A stretch of 64,000 bases of DNA from Symsagittifera roscoffensis (taxonomy: Eukaryota > Xenacoelomorpha > Acoela > Convolutidae): contig NC_087067.1 of assembly GCF_963678635.1 (NCBI RefSeq), positions 59,754,594 to 59,818,593 on the forward strand. Reading direction: 5' to 3'. A program made the position numbers and the translations under genes. Below the pieces are notes generated by a model, which was given only the letters and a program-made list of their open reading frames with translations, was not told the origin of the DNA and did no database searches. Shown one piece after another: positions 10,658-21,825 of the stretch. Position 1 is the first letter of the stretch. Every line of letters begins with the position of its first letter.

Positions 10658-10993
10658 ACATTCTTCTGAAGGTTGCAACCTGCGAGAGGATTGGCGGCTG
10701 AGAATCCTTCTTCGAGGTATGGCGACGGCCCAGATTGACTCTGGGACCCAGTTTTGACATCTCCACAGGCCGTGGGCAACGTATGATGCTCACAACACGG
10801 ACCTGAATTACCCGAAGTTGATAGGGTTTCAAAAAACATTTCTGAGCAGTGTTGACCCGATGCCTCGGACGTTGGGGTTTGTTGATTGCATTGACTGGAG
10901 GGGTCCAGACAGTCGTGTGGTGGTAAGTGAGAGGGCATGGCCGGCATTTGATGCCAGAGTTGGTTTTGGCAATCGGGTGCAAGCTTCGAGGAG
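10658..10993 (-). CDS. ANKHD1: MASK exon 8 (linker, truncated by gap)
   Basis: Acceptor TTTACAG joins in phase to exon 7. Encodes a Ser/Pro/Gln/Cys-rich linker (PAMPSHLPPHDCLDPSSQCN; SGNSGPCCEHHTLPT) that runs without stop into the scaffold gap. The position fits the low-complexity inter-ankyrin linker of MASK, which is poorly conserved, so identity rests on splice phase and order. Confidence 0.65.
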
Positions 10994-11291
10994 CTGTAAA
11001 TAAAGAACAGAAAAAACTTCCTTAATTTGAAACACTACCTTCGCCCATATAACAATTTCCTCTATTTTTACCAAAAATAGAAGCAAAAGATATGAGAAAC
11101 ACTACGGTCGGGAAGGTATCTCTTTATACAATAGGAGTACTTGGCCATTTTTCGACAACTGCCCCCTTTTCTTTCTTAGGTACCATCGACCGAACTTGAA
11201 AACGTGTGAGGAAGCCATTGCGCAGTTTAGTAAATTTTTTCGATCAAATTATTTACCGAATTCTGAACATTCTGTGCTATTTGGTTCTTAC

Positions 11292-11475
11292 TTTGTTTGC
11301 TGCTGTTGTTGTTGTTGGTGTGCGTGGTGTTGGTGATGCTGTAGCTGCTGTTCCCTGTACTGCTTGGCTGCCTGTTGCACATTTTTGCTGATCTCCTTCT
11401 TCTCACTCATCAACTTCGCCTTCTTTTTCAGCAACTCATCCCTCTCCTTCTGCAGATTCTTTGCTATCTCTTGCT
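11292..11475 (-). CDS. ANKHD1: MASK exon 7 (coiled coil, polyQ)
   Basis: A 4.16-kb intron separates it from exon 6, yet the phase fits (AAAG + AGCAAG gives KEQEIA). Encodes a charged coiled coil (NLQKERDELLKKKAKLMSEK) followed by an HHQHHAHQ and polyGln run. MASK proteins have a Lys/Glu/Gln coiled coil ending in polyQ at this point. Acceptor GTTTTAG, donor ACAAA|GTAAGA. Confidence 0.75.
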
Positions 11476-11639
11476 CTAAAACAACACCACTTTATTACAC
11501 AGAGGCGAAGTGGAGCTTCTCACCACTTGCGATAAAACACTAACACAAAAAGAGTCGAAAAAAACTAATGTTAAAAAAACCTTGATGAACCAAAACTTTC
11601 GTAAGTCTCGATAGAAACATCTAAGGGCCCAGCTAAAGC

Positions 11640-14600
11640 TGGAGGTATGTGTCTGATATTGAATGAATTTGCTATACTGATGCGGCACGAAAAACATGAT
11701 TTCAAAATTGGACTTGCAAAAAAACTTAATTGTTTCTCTAAGAAAAAGAGAAGAACAACAAATTTTAATTACAAAAAAAGGAGTCGTCGCTTCTGCGGTG
11801 ACAATTATTCCAGCGGTTCTTTTAATTTAACTTCATCTCAGATTTGATGGTTTAATGCAAAAAGCAGATTGTGGCCGCTTAAGCAGAAAAAATAAGAAGA
11901 TTCCCAAAACTGAGTTTCTCGATTGAACACCACCTGAGAAATCACGTGTTAGTTTTTGCTTAAAGTCACAAAGTTTCCAAAAAAGCTGAGGAAGTTTCAA
12001 AACTTTGACTTGTTTGAACGTCATTACTTTTTTCTTAAACACACTGGGCATATCCAACTATAAGGTTAGGCTTTAAACAATCTGCTCTTTCGATTAAACC
12101 TATGATATCAGATTTAGCAGGATAGTCAGCAAGAAAAGAGCCATACGCGGTCAACGAATCAAAAGCTTGACTTTTCCGGGGGCGATAACTTATTGTGTGT
12201 GCCCTCATGCAGCGGATTTTTCCACTACCCGTTATCTCCATTGAACCTACGTTATCAGATTTGAGAGGTTAGTTTTCGAGAAAAGTCAAAAAGATTCACA
12301 TAACGGTCAACAAAAATAAAATGGAAGACTATTCCGGGGGCCTTGTTTTATGTGTAAAAAAACTGGGCGTAGGCGCTTCTGCAGGGAGCTTTTTAAAACC
12401 GTTCTAATCATTGAAACAAAAAAGTCCGATTTGAGAGGGGTAGTTTTCGAGAAAACAAAAAAAATCAAAAATATGGGTCAAAGTCCCCCCGCATACTCTT
12501 TCGAAGACTGTAGACAGAGGGGTCAAGTGAAAAGAGACTCTAGGGGAGTATACAGGCACACAGGGGAGTAGGCGTTCTTTCAATTGATATCCCTTTTTTG
12601 AAGATCATTAGAAGCTGAGAAAACCCAAAACTTTTTCAATAAATTGGCCGACAATTTTATTTGCAACAATATTTCCACTTTGAAAAAAGCAGGTCCTGAT
12701 CAGATTCGAAGATAGGATTTTTGCAGTCCTGTACATAATCGTTACCTCCATGCTATGTTGATCGGCAACACAGAAGTTTGAATTCATTTTGAACCAACAT
12801 ATAGGTGATTCTGTCCAACCCAAGATGATAACCCAAGTCTATTTTACAGTTTGATAACGCTTGCTATTCGAAAGCCTAAAGACAACTAGGGTCCCTGCTA
12901 AAGATGGCGAAATCTGTTTGAAATTCTTTGAACTTGCTATACTGATGGGAAACGAAATGGTAATTTCAAAAAACTGACATTGCCAAAAACCTTCGCGGTT
13001 TACTCTACTAAAATAAGTGACAAGAGTGAAAATTTTTGAAAATTAATAAGTTTATCAAGAACATAACAATTTATTTCTAGGGAAAAGAGCCTCTCTACTT
13101 CTGCAGAGAGACTCTCACGACAGATTATTTCGGTTGCATCTTTCATCTCAGATTTAAGAAAAGAAAAAAGTTTAACTCAAAAACTTGACTTTTCGAAATC
13201 CATAATTTTTTTTCTGCATACAGTAGCTAAATGCCGCTCCAGCAAAAAAATACACAAACTATGGTTTCTCGATTGAACACTTAATCTGAAAAGGGCAGGT
13301 TATTCCTGGTTCGTAAGTTTTGTTGCGTAAGTAAGGAACTTTTCGAGAGCCTTAAATTTTTCTCAAAAAATTGGGTGAAGCCAATCAATATGAATGGGCT
13401 TTCAACAATTACCCTTATTGTCAGATCTGGCAAATTAATGATCGAGAAAGGTCAAAATTTTACAAAGAACGGTCAACAAACTAAAAGTTTAGCTTTTCAA
13501 AAATCATAGATGTTTATGTAAGAAATGGACGTAGTGACTTATGCAGAAGATACTCATGCAAGCTGTTATTTCGATTGACTTAAAACTTGATTTGGGAGGG
13601 TAATCTTAGAGGAAAATCATTTCGGGCGCAATGAGTATTTGTGTGAAAAAAATTGGACGATGTATGCAAGAGTGCTTCACAATAGTTTATTACTTCGTTT
13701 GAACTCGCAGTTTTCGAGAAAAATCAAAGAGTGAAAAAAAAATCAAAAATTAACATTTGACTTTTCCGAGGTGCGGCCACAAACAAAATTAGGGCTCTTT
13801 TCCAGTTTCCCTCCCCCTTTCAAAATACCGAGTTTTATGTTTATTTTACGTGTTATTACGGCTAAATGCGTGATGTTACGCTGTAAAGTATGAAGAACAA
13901 ATCTGTTCAGAATTGTCGTTTCGTTCACCACGCCAAATTTCATTGCATTATGACAATGTTAAATAGACTTTTCAAAATTTAATTTGAAAGGGGGGGGGAA
14001 CTGGAAAAGAGCCAAAATTAGGTGTGGCCGCTATTGCAGAAGAACTTCAGACCACCCGCTATTTCCATTAAACCCACAATCTTAAATTTGGGAGAGTAAT
14101 TTTTGAGAAAAGTCAAAAAGATTCAAAAATAGTCAAAAACTCAAATTTTTGTCTATCCCGAGGGCCACAACTTTTACTGTTAAAAAATTTGGGCGAATCC
14201 GCTTATGCAGGGGAACTTTGCACAATTCGTCCTGTCCATTGAAACCAAAATCTCAGATTTGGAAGAGCAGTTTTCGAGAAAGACTATAGGCATGGGGCTT
14301 AACCAAAAAACAAACTACGCCATTAATCAAGTAATGAAGGGAGTAGGCGGTCTTTCCATTGCTACCTTTTTAAAAAAAAAATCAGTAGTGTAGTTTTTGA
14401 GAAAAAACTTTTTTTGCAAAAAGCGAAAAACTGTGCCCAACTTCTCAAAAAATCAGTTATAAAAGCAAATCCAAGTTTCAAAACAGGAATTCTAGGCAAA
14501 CAAGCTCTTTCCATTCGATCTTTCCATTGCTAAGTTTTTTTTAAAAATGTACGGTAGTTTTGAAAAAAAAAACTTTTTTTTTGCAAAAAGCGAAAAATTG

Positions 14601-14650
14601 TTCCCGAACGTCCTAAAAAATCAGTTATAAAAACCAAATCCCATACACTT
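11640..14650 (-). repeat. decayed ~170-bp tandem repeats in MASK intron 7
   Basis: A CAGATTTGRGAGGGTAGTTTTCGAGAAAA-type word recurs (for example near 12260, 12430, 14080 and 14250) with spacings of about 170 bp, accompanied by GGGCG..GCTTCTGCAG segments. The copies are well diverged and interrupted. Together they fill most of the 4.16-kb intron. Confidence 0.6.
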
Positions 14651-15024
14651 CATAATACTTCTTTTTATCAAACAGGAATTAAAAGCAAACAAGCCAGGCA
14701 AGACGTACTGAAAAAGCAAGGTCATGTCGATGAGCGAACGCTTGACCCTCCTTACGAAACAAAACTTACGAGCTCAACTTACGAAGCAGAGACAAAGCCG
14801 ACAACCTTTGAGCAGACACCAGTTGAGCCGAAAATTTTTTTTTTTTAATTTAAAAAAACCCAAAAAAAAATTCAACTGACCCCTGAAACTGTGATGAACA
14901 ACCCAAGAAACAACCACGATACTTGCTTACAGCACAGAAATCCATTATATGGCACCTAAGCCGTAAAAACTTGAGTAGACAAACGAATGTCCGACAATTC
15001 AACTTTTACCGAAGTTTTTTTCAA

Positions 15025-15105
15025 AGGTCATGTCGGGACTCGAACCCTTTACCTTAGGGTCCAAAAGCAAATGCGTTACCTCCAGGCTTAAGTGAAAAGG
15101 AACCT
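15025..15105 (-). other. tRNA-like / SINE-like segment
   Basis: The minus strand contains GGTTCGAGTCC (15036-15046), a perfect RNA polymerase III B box, and about 45 bp upstream TTAAGCCTGGAGGTAACGC, an A-box-like D-arm. The acceptor and T stems do not pair well, so this is more likely a tRNA-derived SINE remnant than a working tRNA. Confidence 0.4.
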
Positions 15106-15638
15106 GGAAGTTGTTAAGGTTCAATAATGAAGCAAGATCATTTATTGTAAGAAAAGTTGTTTACGGGAAAAAAGTTAAGTTCCGGATTACAAGACAAGTG
15201 TAAAACAAAAACAATTTCAACGCAAGCGTTTTCTTGTATCAAATATTCTCCTCTGCTTTTTTAAGCTTGACATTACAGCCTTTACCAAATTTTTCGCAAT
15301 TTTTTTGTGATTATTTCATGTGCAAAATGAATGCAAATTTATTTCCAACTCAAAACGAGCAGTTTCAGTTTAAATAAATTCGCTGCCCAAAAAAGTATTT
15401 ACAACAATTGGTTTTAATTAAACAACTATTTTTCAAATTTCGTTACATTTGGTAGTCAAAACTTATTTTGGATTTTTTTCTGTCTTGTTTTTCCTCGCTT
15501 TATATTCCAAATTGTACAAAAAAAATTTTTCAACGAAGAAAAACAAGTCTAATGTCACGACAAGTTACAAAGCATAACAAATTAACCAACACTTGAATGA
15601 AACTTCTGAGAAATTTTTTCAGCATTTGTATAGCTAAC

Positions 15639-16247
15639 CTTTTTCATTATAGCTGTTATCATTGAAAGGGTACATCGTGCCACCTTGGGCTAACCGCAAG
15701 TGATCACAAACATGCGCCGGAACCTGAGCATGTCCAGCTACATGAGGGTTATTTGTGTATTGCTGCTGCTGAGGTCCCGACACTACGAAACTTTCTTGGG
15801 TCGACTGGACCACGTCTGGAATTTGGGATTATTGCAACATCTGGTTGTTTGCTTTTCGTTGACAGTTGTAATTATCCACTTGACATGGAATCATGTTTGT
15901 TTTCTGGGTCGCAACGTTCAGGGACATTGGGTTTTGCTGGGCAGGGGGAACCATATTTGGAAGTGCCTGGGTAGGCACTCTGGGTTGTATTTCAGATCCG
16001 TAGATTAACTCATTAGTATCGGTTAGTGAATCGGTTATTGAAGGTGAGTACTCGAGTAACAGACGGACAATTTGGGTGTTTCCAGCCTTAGTTGCTTCTA
16101 TGAGTGCGTTGGACCCGTCTTTGAGGCGCACTGAGGGGTCAGCTCCGTGCTCTAGCAGTAGTTCGACTACATTCTTGTGGTCTCCTGAGCAAGCTAATGA
16201 CAGTGGTGTGTGGTCTTCCTTTTGACTCAGTCAGTTGACGTCGGCAC
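15639..16247 (-). CDS. ANKHD1: MASK exon 6 (last ankyrin repeats and linker, two stops)
   Basis: Acceptor CACTAG, donor AAAAG|GTTAGC. Encodes GADVN, stop TGA 16231-16233, then DHTPLSLACSGDHKNVVELL, RLKDGSNALIEATKAGNTQI, and the linker PRVPTQALPNMVPP that marks MASK proteins between ankyrin blocks. A second stop, TAA 15829-15831, falls in a Gln/Asn-rich stretch; the frame then continues cleanly (SQIPDVVQSTQESFVVSGPQ) to the splice site, showing that it is coding beyond the stop. Confidence 0.85.
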
Positions 16248-16568
16248 CTAGTGAACAAGCAATAAATTTATTCGCTATATGTTTTAGCGTACCCTTCATT
16301 GAAGATGAGTTTTTTACAACCTTTTCTATTTCCTGAGCTCTGTCAAAACCCCAGAATGGTCGAACTTATTAATAATTTTGTCTGCCAATTAGCCTGAAAT
16401 AGCCAACCATGTCGCTTCTAAAAGTCAATTGCTGGAAAAATAGCACTGAACAATTATTAGAACTTTGCTATCGCCAGTCCTATGAAATTTCCACAATGAA
16501 ATTTAAAGTAAGGATTGCATGGTTCAGTATGAATGAGAACTCCTTTAAAATTGATAAGTAAGAATTAC

Positions 16569-16910
16569 CTCTGCTGACTAGAAACTGCACAGTGCACACG
16601 TGTCCAGCTCTTGCTGCCTTCATAAGAGGAGTTCTTCCTCCCTCGCTTTCAAGTTCCAACCTAGCTCCAAAATTCAACAGGAGCTCTGCAACCTCATTGT
16701 GTCCGTTTTCACATGCAAACGACAACGCCGTATCTCCCCACTTTTGATTAGAAGCGTCACCAAGTCGACGTGACCTTGATGTGCTGATTCCATCAACGTC
16801 GGCACCCGCAGTTCCAAGGAGGAATTTGGCGATATTGATGAATCCGTTGTAGCATGCCAACGTCAAGGCTGTTTCTTGTGTTTCCTCGGTTTGAGCAAAA
16901 ACATTTGCAC
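16569..16910 (-). CDS. ANKHD1: MASK exon 5 (ankyrin repeats, internal out-of-frame patch)
   Basis: Acceptor TTTTAG, donor CAGAG|GTAATT. Starts GANVFAQTEETQETALTLAC and ends in the signature GGRTPLMKAARAGHVCTVQF. Between GADVD and GDTALSFACENGH the reading frame gives a non-ankyrin peptide, while another frame gives MESAHQGHVDLVTLLIKSG, a perfect ankyrin repeat. So two compensating indels flank a patch read in the wrong frame; there is no stop. Confidence 0.85.
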
Positions 16911-17041
16911 CTAAAAGTCAAATCAAAATTAGTCATGTCTATATGATTGATTGATAGATATAAATAGTCTTTTAGCTATGGATCCATCAGTCAAAAGACT
17001 ACATATGTATCCTTATTCGTTAAGAACACCAAAAAACATAC

Positions 17042-17596
17042 CACAATTGACTAGAAGCATGACCATCGCCTCATGGCCCTCCCTGGCCGCTTCCATCAAC
17101 GGTGAATACCCTTCATCGTTCACTTCTTCCAAAGAAGCCCCCTTCTCAATTAACAAATTTGCCAGCTGCAGATGCCCCCCACAAGCTGTCAAGGTCAGAG
17201 GAACTCGAAAGTCTCTGTCGGCATATTGACCTTGGCGCCGTGATCAATCAGCAACTTTGCTACGTCATAATGACCGTTCCATCAGGGCTGTATGCATTTC
17301 CTCCGTTTGATGGTCTTGGTCTGCTCCTTCTTCCAGCAGAAACTTGACCATTTCATAATGAACTTTGTAGCACGCTAAGGTTAGTGCACCTTCCTTAAAC
17401 CCACTGGAGTATGCATTGATTCCGGCACCCCTTTCCAGGAGTATCCTGGCTATGTCTACCAGGCCATTGCTGGCTGCCTCCATGAGAGGGGTGTGCCCGT
17501 TTTCGTTTTGATCTTCGATTCCAGCTCCCCGCTCCAAAAGCTCTTTGACAATACTGACATGCCCATTGGCGCATGCACAGTGCAAAGGTGTGTTGC
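17042..17596 (-). CDS. ANKHD1: MASK exon 4 (ankyrin repeats, two frameshifts)
   Basis: The phase-1 junction regenerates GNTPLHCACANGH. Reads through ENGHTPLMEAASNGLVDIAR and EMHTALME, then loses frame near 17285: relative to orthologues about 11 bases are missing, and the conserved HYDVAKLLIDHGAKVNMP lies in another frame. A further one-base deficit near 17205 restores the original frame before PLTLTACGGHLQLANLLIEK and EEVNDEGYSPLMEAAREGHE. The net loss of 12 bases is in frame, but the stretch between is garbled and contains stops. Donor TGTG|GTATGT. Confidence 0.8.
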
Positions 17597-17989
17597 CTAA
17601 ACCAGGCTCCTTTTCCACCAAACATTATTTGAGGAAAACGAAACTTGTGCAGAAAAGGGACAAGAATTCCGTAGTACCGGAAGAAAAATCAATTGTCCAG
17701 TACCAAAAAATAGCAGGCCAGTCATTTTTTTTCATCAATTTTTTGCGTGGAAGAAGCTCCGCTGAACCTCCATAGCGGTTCCTACACAAAAAAAAAGGTC
17801 ATCGCAAGTTTGCCAGGCAAAATTTTTCCACAAACTAGAATGATAAATGAATAATTATATTTGGAATGGGACCAATGTTTAATATTGGTAGTAATCAATA
17901 TTGGTTCAAATGGGACATCAGTGTTTAGCACGAAAATCACATTTCGAAAAGATTTAAAAAACTATTGAAAAAGACTTAATCAGATTTAC

Positions 17990-18288
17990 CGTTTTCGCTT
18001 TGGGCGTTTATATTTGCGTTTATAATTAGAACCTTGGCGCAGTCTTCGTGCCCATTGACAACGGAATCCATCAAAGGAGTCAAGTCATTTTTGGGACCCC
18101 GTTCATCGACTGAGTCTCGGTTCTTGGCAAACATCACTTGAACAAGATCCAAGTAACCATTTGCACTCGCCAGCGAGAGCAAACATTTGCCTTCCTCGGT
18201 TATTTGGGTAAGGTCTTTGCCTTCAGCCATGAGTTTTTTCATGCAAGCGTCTGAGGGAATCGAGTCCATGGTTGACATTGAAGAATTC
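17990..18288 (-). CDS. ANKHD1: MASK exon 3 (first ankyrin repeats)
   Basis: Acceptor ATTATAG, donor AACG|GTAAAT. Encodes ENSSMSTMDSIPSDACMKKL, then the first ankyrin repeats (EEGKCLLSLASANGYLDLVQ; LTPLMDSVVNGHEDCAKVLI). It aligns with the start of the ankyrin block of ANKHD1/ANKRD17 (EEG..LL.LA...GY.EL.QVL). No stop inside. Confidence 0.85.
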
Positions 18289-18448
18289 CTATAATTTTGA
18301 ATTACATTTAATAATTCTGGATAAACCAGCGACACCGTTTGATGTTAGTACCTTTGACCTTCGCGCTCTAATTGCAAATCAAAAATGGCAAATCATAAGG
18401 CCCAATAATTTTAAACCAATTTTCAGATGTAGCAAAAACTGAACTTAC

Positions 18449-18509
18449 TCGTTTGGAAGTTCATCGCTCCCAATTGAATAGGTGTCGTCGTCACTCCCAA
18501 CTTCTTCTT
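18449..18509 (-). CDS. ANKHD1: MASK exon 2
   Basis: Acceptor TTTTGCAG at 18510-18511, donor GA|GTAAGTTC. Encodes an acidic segment EEEVGSDDDTYSIGSDELPN, resembling the acidic N-terminal region of MASK proteins. The 66-bp intron upstream and 160-bp intron downstream leave matching phases. Confidence 0.7.
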
Positions 18510-18575
18510 CTGCAAAATCAAAAATAGGATGCATATATTATATTAATTCATATTGAATATTTATTCGATTTTCAC

Positions 18576-18627
18576 CTGCTGCTGGGTGACTGCTAGGGTT
18601 GCGAGGTGTTGATAATAAATTTTCCAT
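18576..18627 (-). CDS. ANKHD1: MASK exon 1 (start codon)
   Basis: Begins at ATG 18627-18625 and encodes MENLLSTPRNPSSHPAA; donor GCAG|GTGAAA. It ends one base into a codon, which the next exon completes. The start is chosen because it is the first ATG in a frame that splices cleanly into exon 2; an upstream exon cannot be excluded. Confidence 0.6.
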
Positions 18628-18639
18628 TTGAGAATCAAA

Positions 18640-19145
18640 ATTTGCAAGAACACGATCTTTGAATTTCTCTCAGAGTCCTTTAGGAATACCTTACACTAAT
18701 CAAAAAGCATTCAGTTCATAACCAACTTCTAGCAGAACTTAGTTTGTCTAAATTACTACGGCTTTCGTTGCTGCTGCTTTTTACCTGCTGCTCTCAAAAG
18801 TGCCTTTTTTGTAGATTAGGCATCATCTAGGTTAGCTATTTTAGAATCTTCTGCCATAAAATACCTGAAACAACAACCAGCCATTTTTGTAAAGTCTGCG
18901 ATGTTTCTATATGACTTCAGGCGGAAAGGGGTGTGTTATTAGTAAAGAGTCAACGAAAGCGTCAAGTAATGCCTCTGTCAAGGCAGTCGGACACTTACAA
19001 TTAGTTAGAAAGAGAAGGACTGGAAATTAATTTTTTTGGCAAAAAAGCTATTTTTGCACATATTAATTAGACTTATTTTCCGAAATATCATTTTGTTGAA
19101 CAAATTCATCTTAATAGAGCAGAGGCCTCAAATGAAGCAAAAGTA
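18640..19145. other. no feature seen upstream of MASK
   Basis: Should contain the MASK 5' UTR and promoter; I see no TATA box or clear motif. A GTTGCTGCTGC-type run near 18770 is a short simple repeat. Confidence 0.3.
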
Positions 19146-19147
19146 CG

Positions 19148-19242
<95 letters not shown>

Positions 19243-19246
19243 GAGG

Positions 19247-19294
<48 letters not shown>
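19146..19294. repeat. (GTT)n microsatellite
   Basis: About 149 bases of GTT/TTG interrupted once by GAG near 19243. It generates spurious poly-Val, poly-Cys and poly-Asn open frames. Confidence 0.95.
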
Positions 19295-19295
<1 letters not shown>

Positions 19296-19299
19296 AGAT

Positions 19300-20059
19300 T
19301 TCCAGGATTTCCCCTGGAACTCGCTTAGCACTTCTCCAAGTGTTGCTACTTTTTTTCCACTCGCAAGCGGTAAGATCATTTTTAATGCATAGACAAAAAA
19401 GAAAACTTAATTCAAAATATACTGGGCGGAATTTAAAATGCACTACGTATATTCTATCTTATGTTTCTTTTTCTTGTCAAGCTAAATCAGAAGTTCAGAT
19501 ATTATCATGATAACCGAATTTACTGCACTAATCTGACATCAGTTCACCTAGTCGAAAAATCATTGGAATGTCATACATTAGGGAAAGTAAAAATTAACAC
19601 GAGTTAATTGAAGATAGTAGATGGCTGTAGTTATAAATTTTTTAAAAGGTCAAGTGAAATGGGTCCTTCAGTCATGCGACGGTCCGTGAACAGGTTGGAT
19701 TGGGCCACACCAAAAAACATCGGCAAAACTTTATGCTGAAATGAAATCGATTTAAAAGCATCCAGATAATTCTCAGTTGAAATCTAACCTCCACGATTAT
19801 AACACTGAGGTATTGTCTATGTTGAATGTATTTTTAAGTTTTTTGCATCCCTTGAGGCAGAGAGTTGCACTCCTAAGAATTGCAAAACTTACTTTAGTTC
19901 CTATAAAGTTTATTGTTGTAACAACTGCCCAGACATTGCACATTGACGGAGTTGTAACATTCGCCCGGATAAACTCATTAAATAGTGTTTTTCATGTTGA
20001 ACGTCTGTAATCTTGTGTGGAAGGGCCTCAAAGGAGGGATTTTAGAGACAAGATTCTGA
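19300..20059. other. no clear feature; perhaps CR1 5' region
   Basis: Short open frames only. The 5' end of the LINE that follows may lie here, but no boundary or target-site duplication is visible. Confidence 0.25.
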
Positions 20060-20710
20060 ATGTCTTTTGCAAGTAGAACACAAAATAGCAAACGATCCAG
20101 ATACCATATCTACAAGACTTCTCCAACCAGACAACTCCTAATTGCTGATTCCCAGGCCATACATCTTCGAGCAGGAAACTTGAACGTCTTGTCACTACCC
20201 AGTGCCAGTGTAAGCCACTTTTACAATTATCTGCCTCCTCATAATCTGTTCGACCTCGTCATTCTTTTTGTCGGAGGAAATGATCTGTTTAACTACACGC
20301 GACCGACTTCAAACCCAGCTACCCAATTAGCCGACGACATTGTTGACTTAGCAATATTCCTTTGTGAATGAGCTTCCAACGTATTCGTCATCGGTGTACC
20401 GGAGCGTGACGAAAACAAAACAAGATCAAAATCGGTTAACGATCTTCTTCTCGCCAAAGCCGAAAGGAAATCTAACACGAAGGTCGAGGTCAAGTGGAAA
20501 TTCAGAAACGTTGCGAATTTTATTACGGGTAACAGATATTTTACGAACGATCACTACCATCTAAACAAAGACGCTCTGAACAACCTGAAAAATCTCATCA
20601 AGGTGAAAAATCTGTATCAGAAATACTCGAAGCATTTGAAGGACAACGGACACTTTACTCAACAAGAGTGCCCCACCAACAACTGTCAGTGCACCTGCAG
20701 AAACTGGTAG
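20060..20710 (+). pseudogene. CR1 ORF1 esterase (SGNH hydrolase) domain
   Basis: One frame with a single stop (TGA 20369-20371). It shows the SGNH/GDSL blocks: LLIADSQAIHL (block I, Asp-Ser, with A in place of the usual Gly), LVILFVGGNDLFN (block III GxND), FVIGVPERDENK, and FTNDHYHLN (block V DxxH). The C-terminus CPTNNCQCTCRNW is Cys-rich. In CR1 elements this domain sits in ORF1; its role is thought to be lipid/acyl hydrolysis or membrane association. Confidence 0.75.
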
Positions 20711-20879
20711 CTCAAGTATACATCAATCTTTTTTTTTTGTATCCTTATCTTAACGTGTCCGTTACAGACTAACTTAATCTACCAAAGGTCCCTTCAGGGG
20801 CTCACAGGTAGAATTTGTTAGTTCTCCTCTAGTTTCTCCTCTAGTTAGTTCTCCTCCCAATCGAACTCATTCAAGTGAA

Positions 20880-21357
20880 ATGACGCATGTTAACTGCGCT
20901 ACGTGCTACAGGAAAGTTGAAAATGACATCAAATTCGTTTGTTGCATTTGTAATAAAACACTTCATTTAACAACAGGGTGTACTGAGTTTGAAAAGAATA
21001 CGATAGAAGTTCTCATAAAACTTAACGACAATCTTATATACATCTGCAATAGTTGCGAACCAAACAAACAAGATTTTTTTGTCAAATTTGGAATCAAAGT
21101 TGGAAACAAAAATAGACGAAAATATGAAAAAGTTTCAAAACGAAACAAAAAATCAAAGGAAAAAACTTCAGGACCAAATGAAAACCCTAACCGATAAAAC
21201 TGAAAAGTCAAAAAACATCATTACAAATGTTCAATTGGAAGTCAAAAACGTGAAAAAAAAATACCCAAACATACAAACAATCCTTAGGAAATGTGAATCT
21301 TGGAAAATCAGTTTCAATTCCCGAAAAAACTACGCTAGGAGTATCTATACGAGGTAG
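20880..21357 (+). pseudogene. CR1 ORF1 PHD-type zinc finger and coiled coil
   Basis: Residues 5-60 have the Cys pattern of a PHD/RING-like finger (CATC ... CCIC ... H ... C ... CNSC). A frameshift near 21100 is followed by a Lys/Glu-rich coiled coil (KIDENMKKFQNETKNQRKKL). PHD fingers occur in ORF1 of CR1-like LINEs. Confidence 0.65.
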
Positions 21358-21664
21358 ACCAGAATCAAGCTCAAGCTCGGCTGATGATAGATTACATGCT
21401 GATTTAGCCGAAGTAGAAAAGTTTCTTGAACATCTCAACGTCGAAGATAAAAAACTTACTGAGGCGCAAAGACTCGGTAATTATGACGCAATTAAACAAC
21501 AACCAAGAGCACTCCTGGTAAATACTGAAAACCCAATCAGCCGCGACCTTATACTGAGGTCTGCACACACGCTTAAAGATTACCTTCCCTATCAAAAACC
21601 CGTCTATGTAAATCCTGAACTAAATAGTACGGATACCAAAAAGCAAAACGAATGCCTGAGTTAA
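21293..21664 (+). pseudogene. CR1 ORF1 C-terminal domain
   Basis: A Ser-rich linker leads into KLTEAQRLGNYDAIKQQPRA-LLV...DLILRSAHTLKDY, the RNA-binding CTD-like pattern (RLG.y......PR.LLV.F) found in LINE ORF1 proteins. It ends at TAA 21662-21664. It is in a different frame from the zinc-finger piece. Confidence 0.6.
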
Positions 21665-21825
21665 TCGAGAGTGATGAAAATCAAACAACCTCGAAAGATA
21701 TTCGTGTAAAAAATCTCATAATTGAGATAATGGAAAACAATAAGTAGATACCATTAGAAAAAAGCACTTACGGCAATGAGACAAGTGACTCAGAAACCGG
21801 AAAATGTCTAGCAACAATCTCAATT

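Larger units (their letters stand above)
10658..18627 (-). pseudogene. ANKHD1: MASK/ANKHD1/ANKRD17 orthologue, 5' part, damaged
   Basis: Eight minus-strand exons join in perfect phase into the N-terminal half of a Multiple-Ankyrin-repeats Single-KH protein: acidic N-terminus, first ankyrin block, linker containing PRVPTQALPNMVPP, and Gln/Lys coiled coil. Diagnostic peptides such as LESEGGRTPLMKAARAGHVC match the vertebrate and fly orthologues almost exactly. MASK proteins are scaffold/RNA-binding proteins acting in Hippo (Yki/YAP) and receptor tyrosine kinase signalling. The second ankyrin block and KH domain would lie beyond the gap and are absent. Damage: two frameshifts in exon 4, an out-of-frame stretch in exon 5, TGA 16231-16233 and TAA 15829-15831 in exon 6. 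Either a decayed copy or an error-containing assembly of a live gene. Confidence 0.85.

Noticed and set aside
15700-16008. Plus-strand ORFs opposite MASK exon 6
   Set aside because: Antisense shadows of a well-supported minus-strand exon.
18346-18372. A 14-16-nt micro-exon between MASK exons 2 and 3
   Set aside because: It has AG/GT ends, but any use of it breaks the phase; direct splicing of exon 2 to exon 3 is in frame.
19036-19443. Poly-Val, poly-Asn and poly-Thr ORFs
   Set aside because: Products of the GTT microsatellite.
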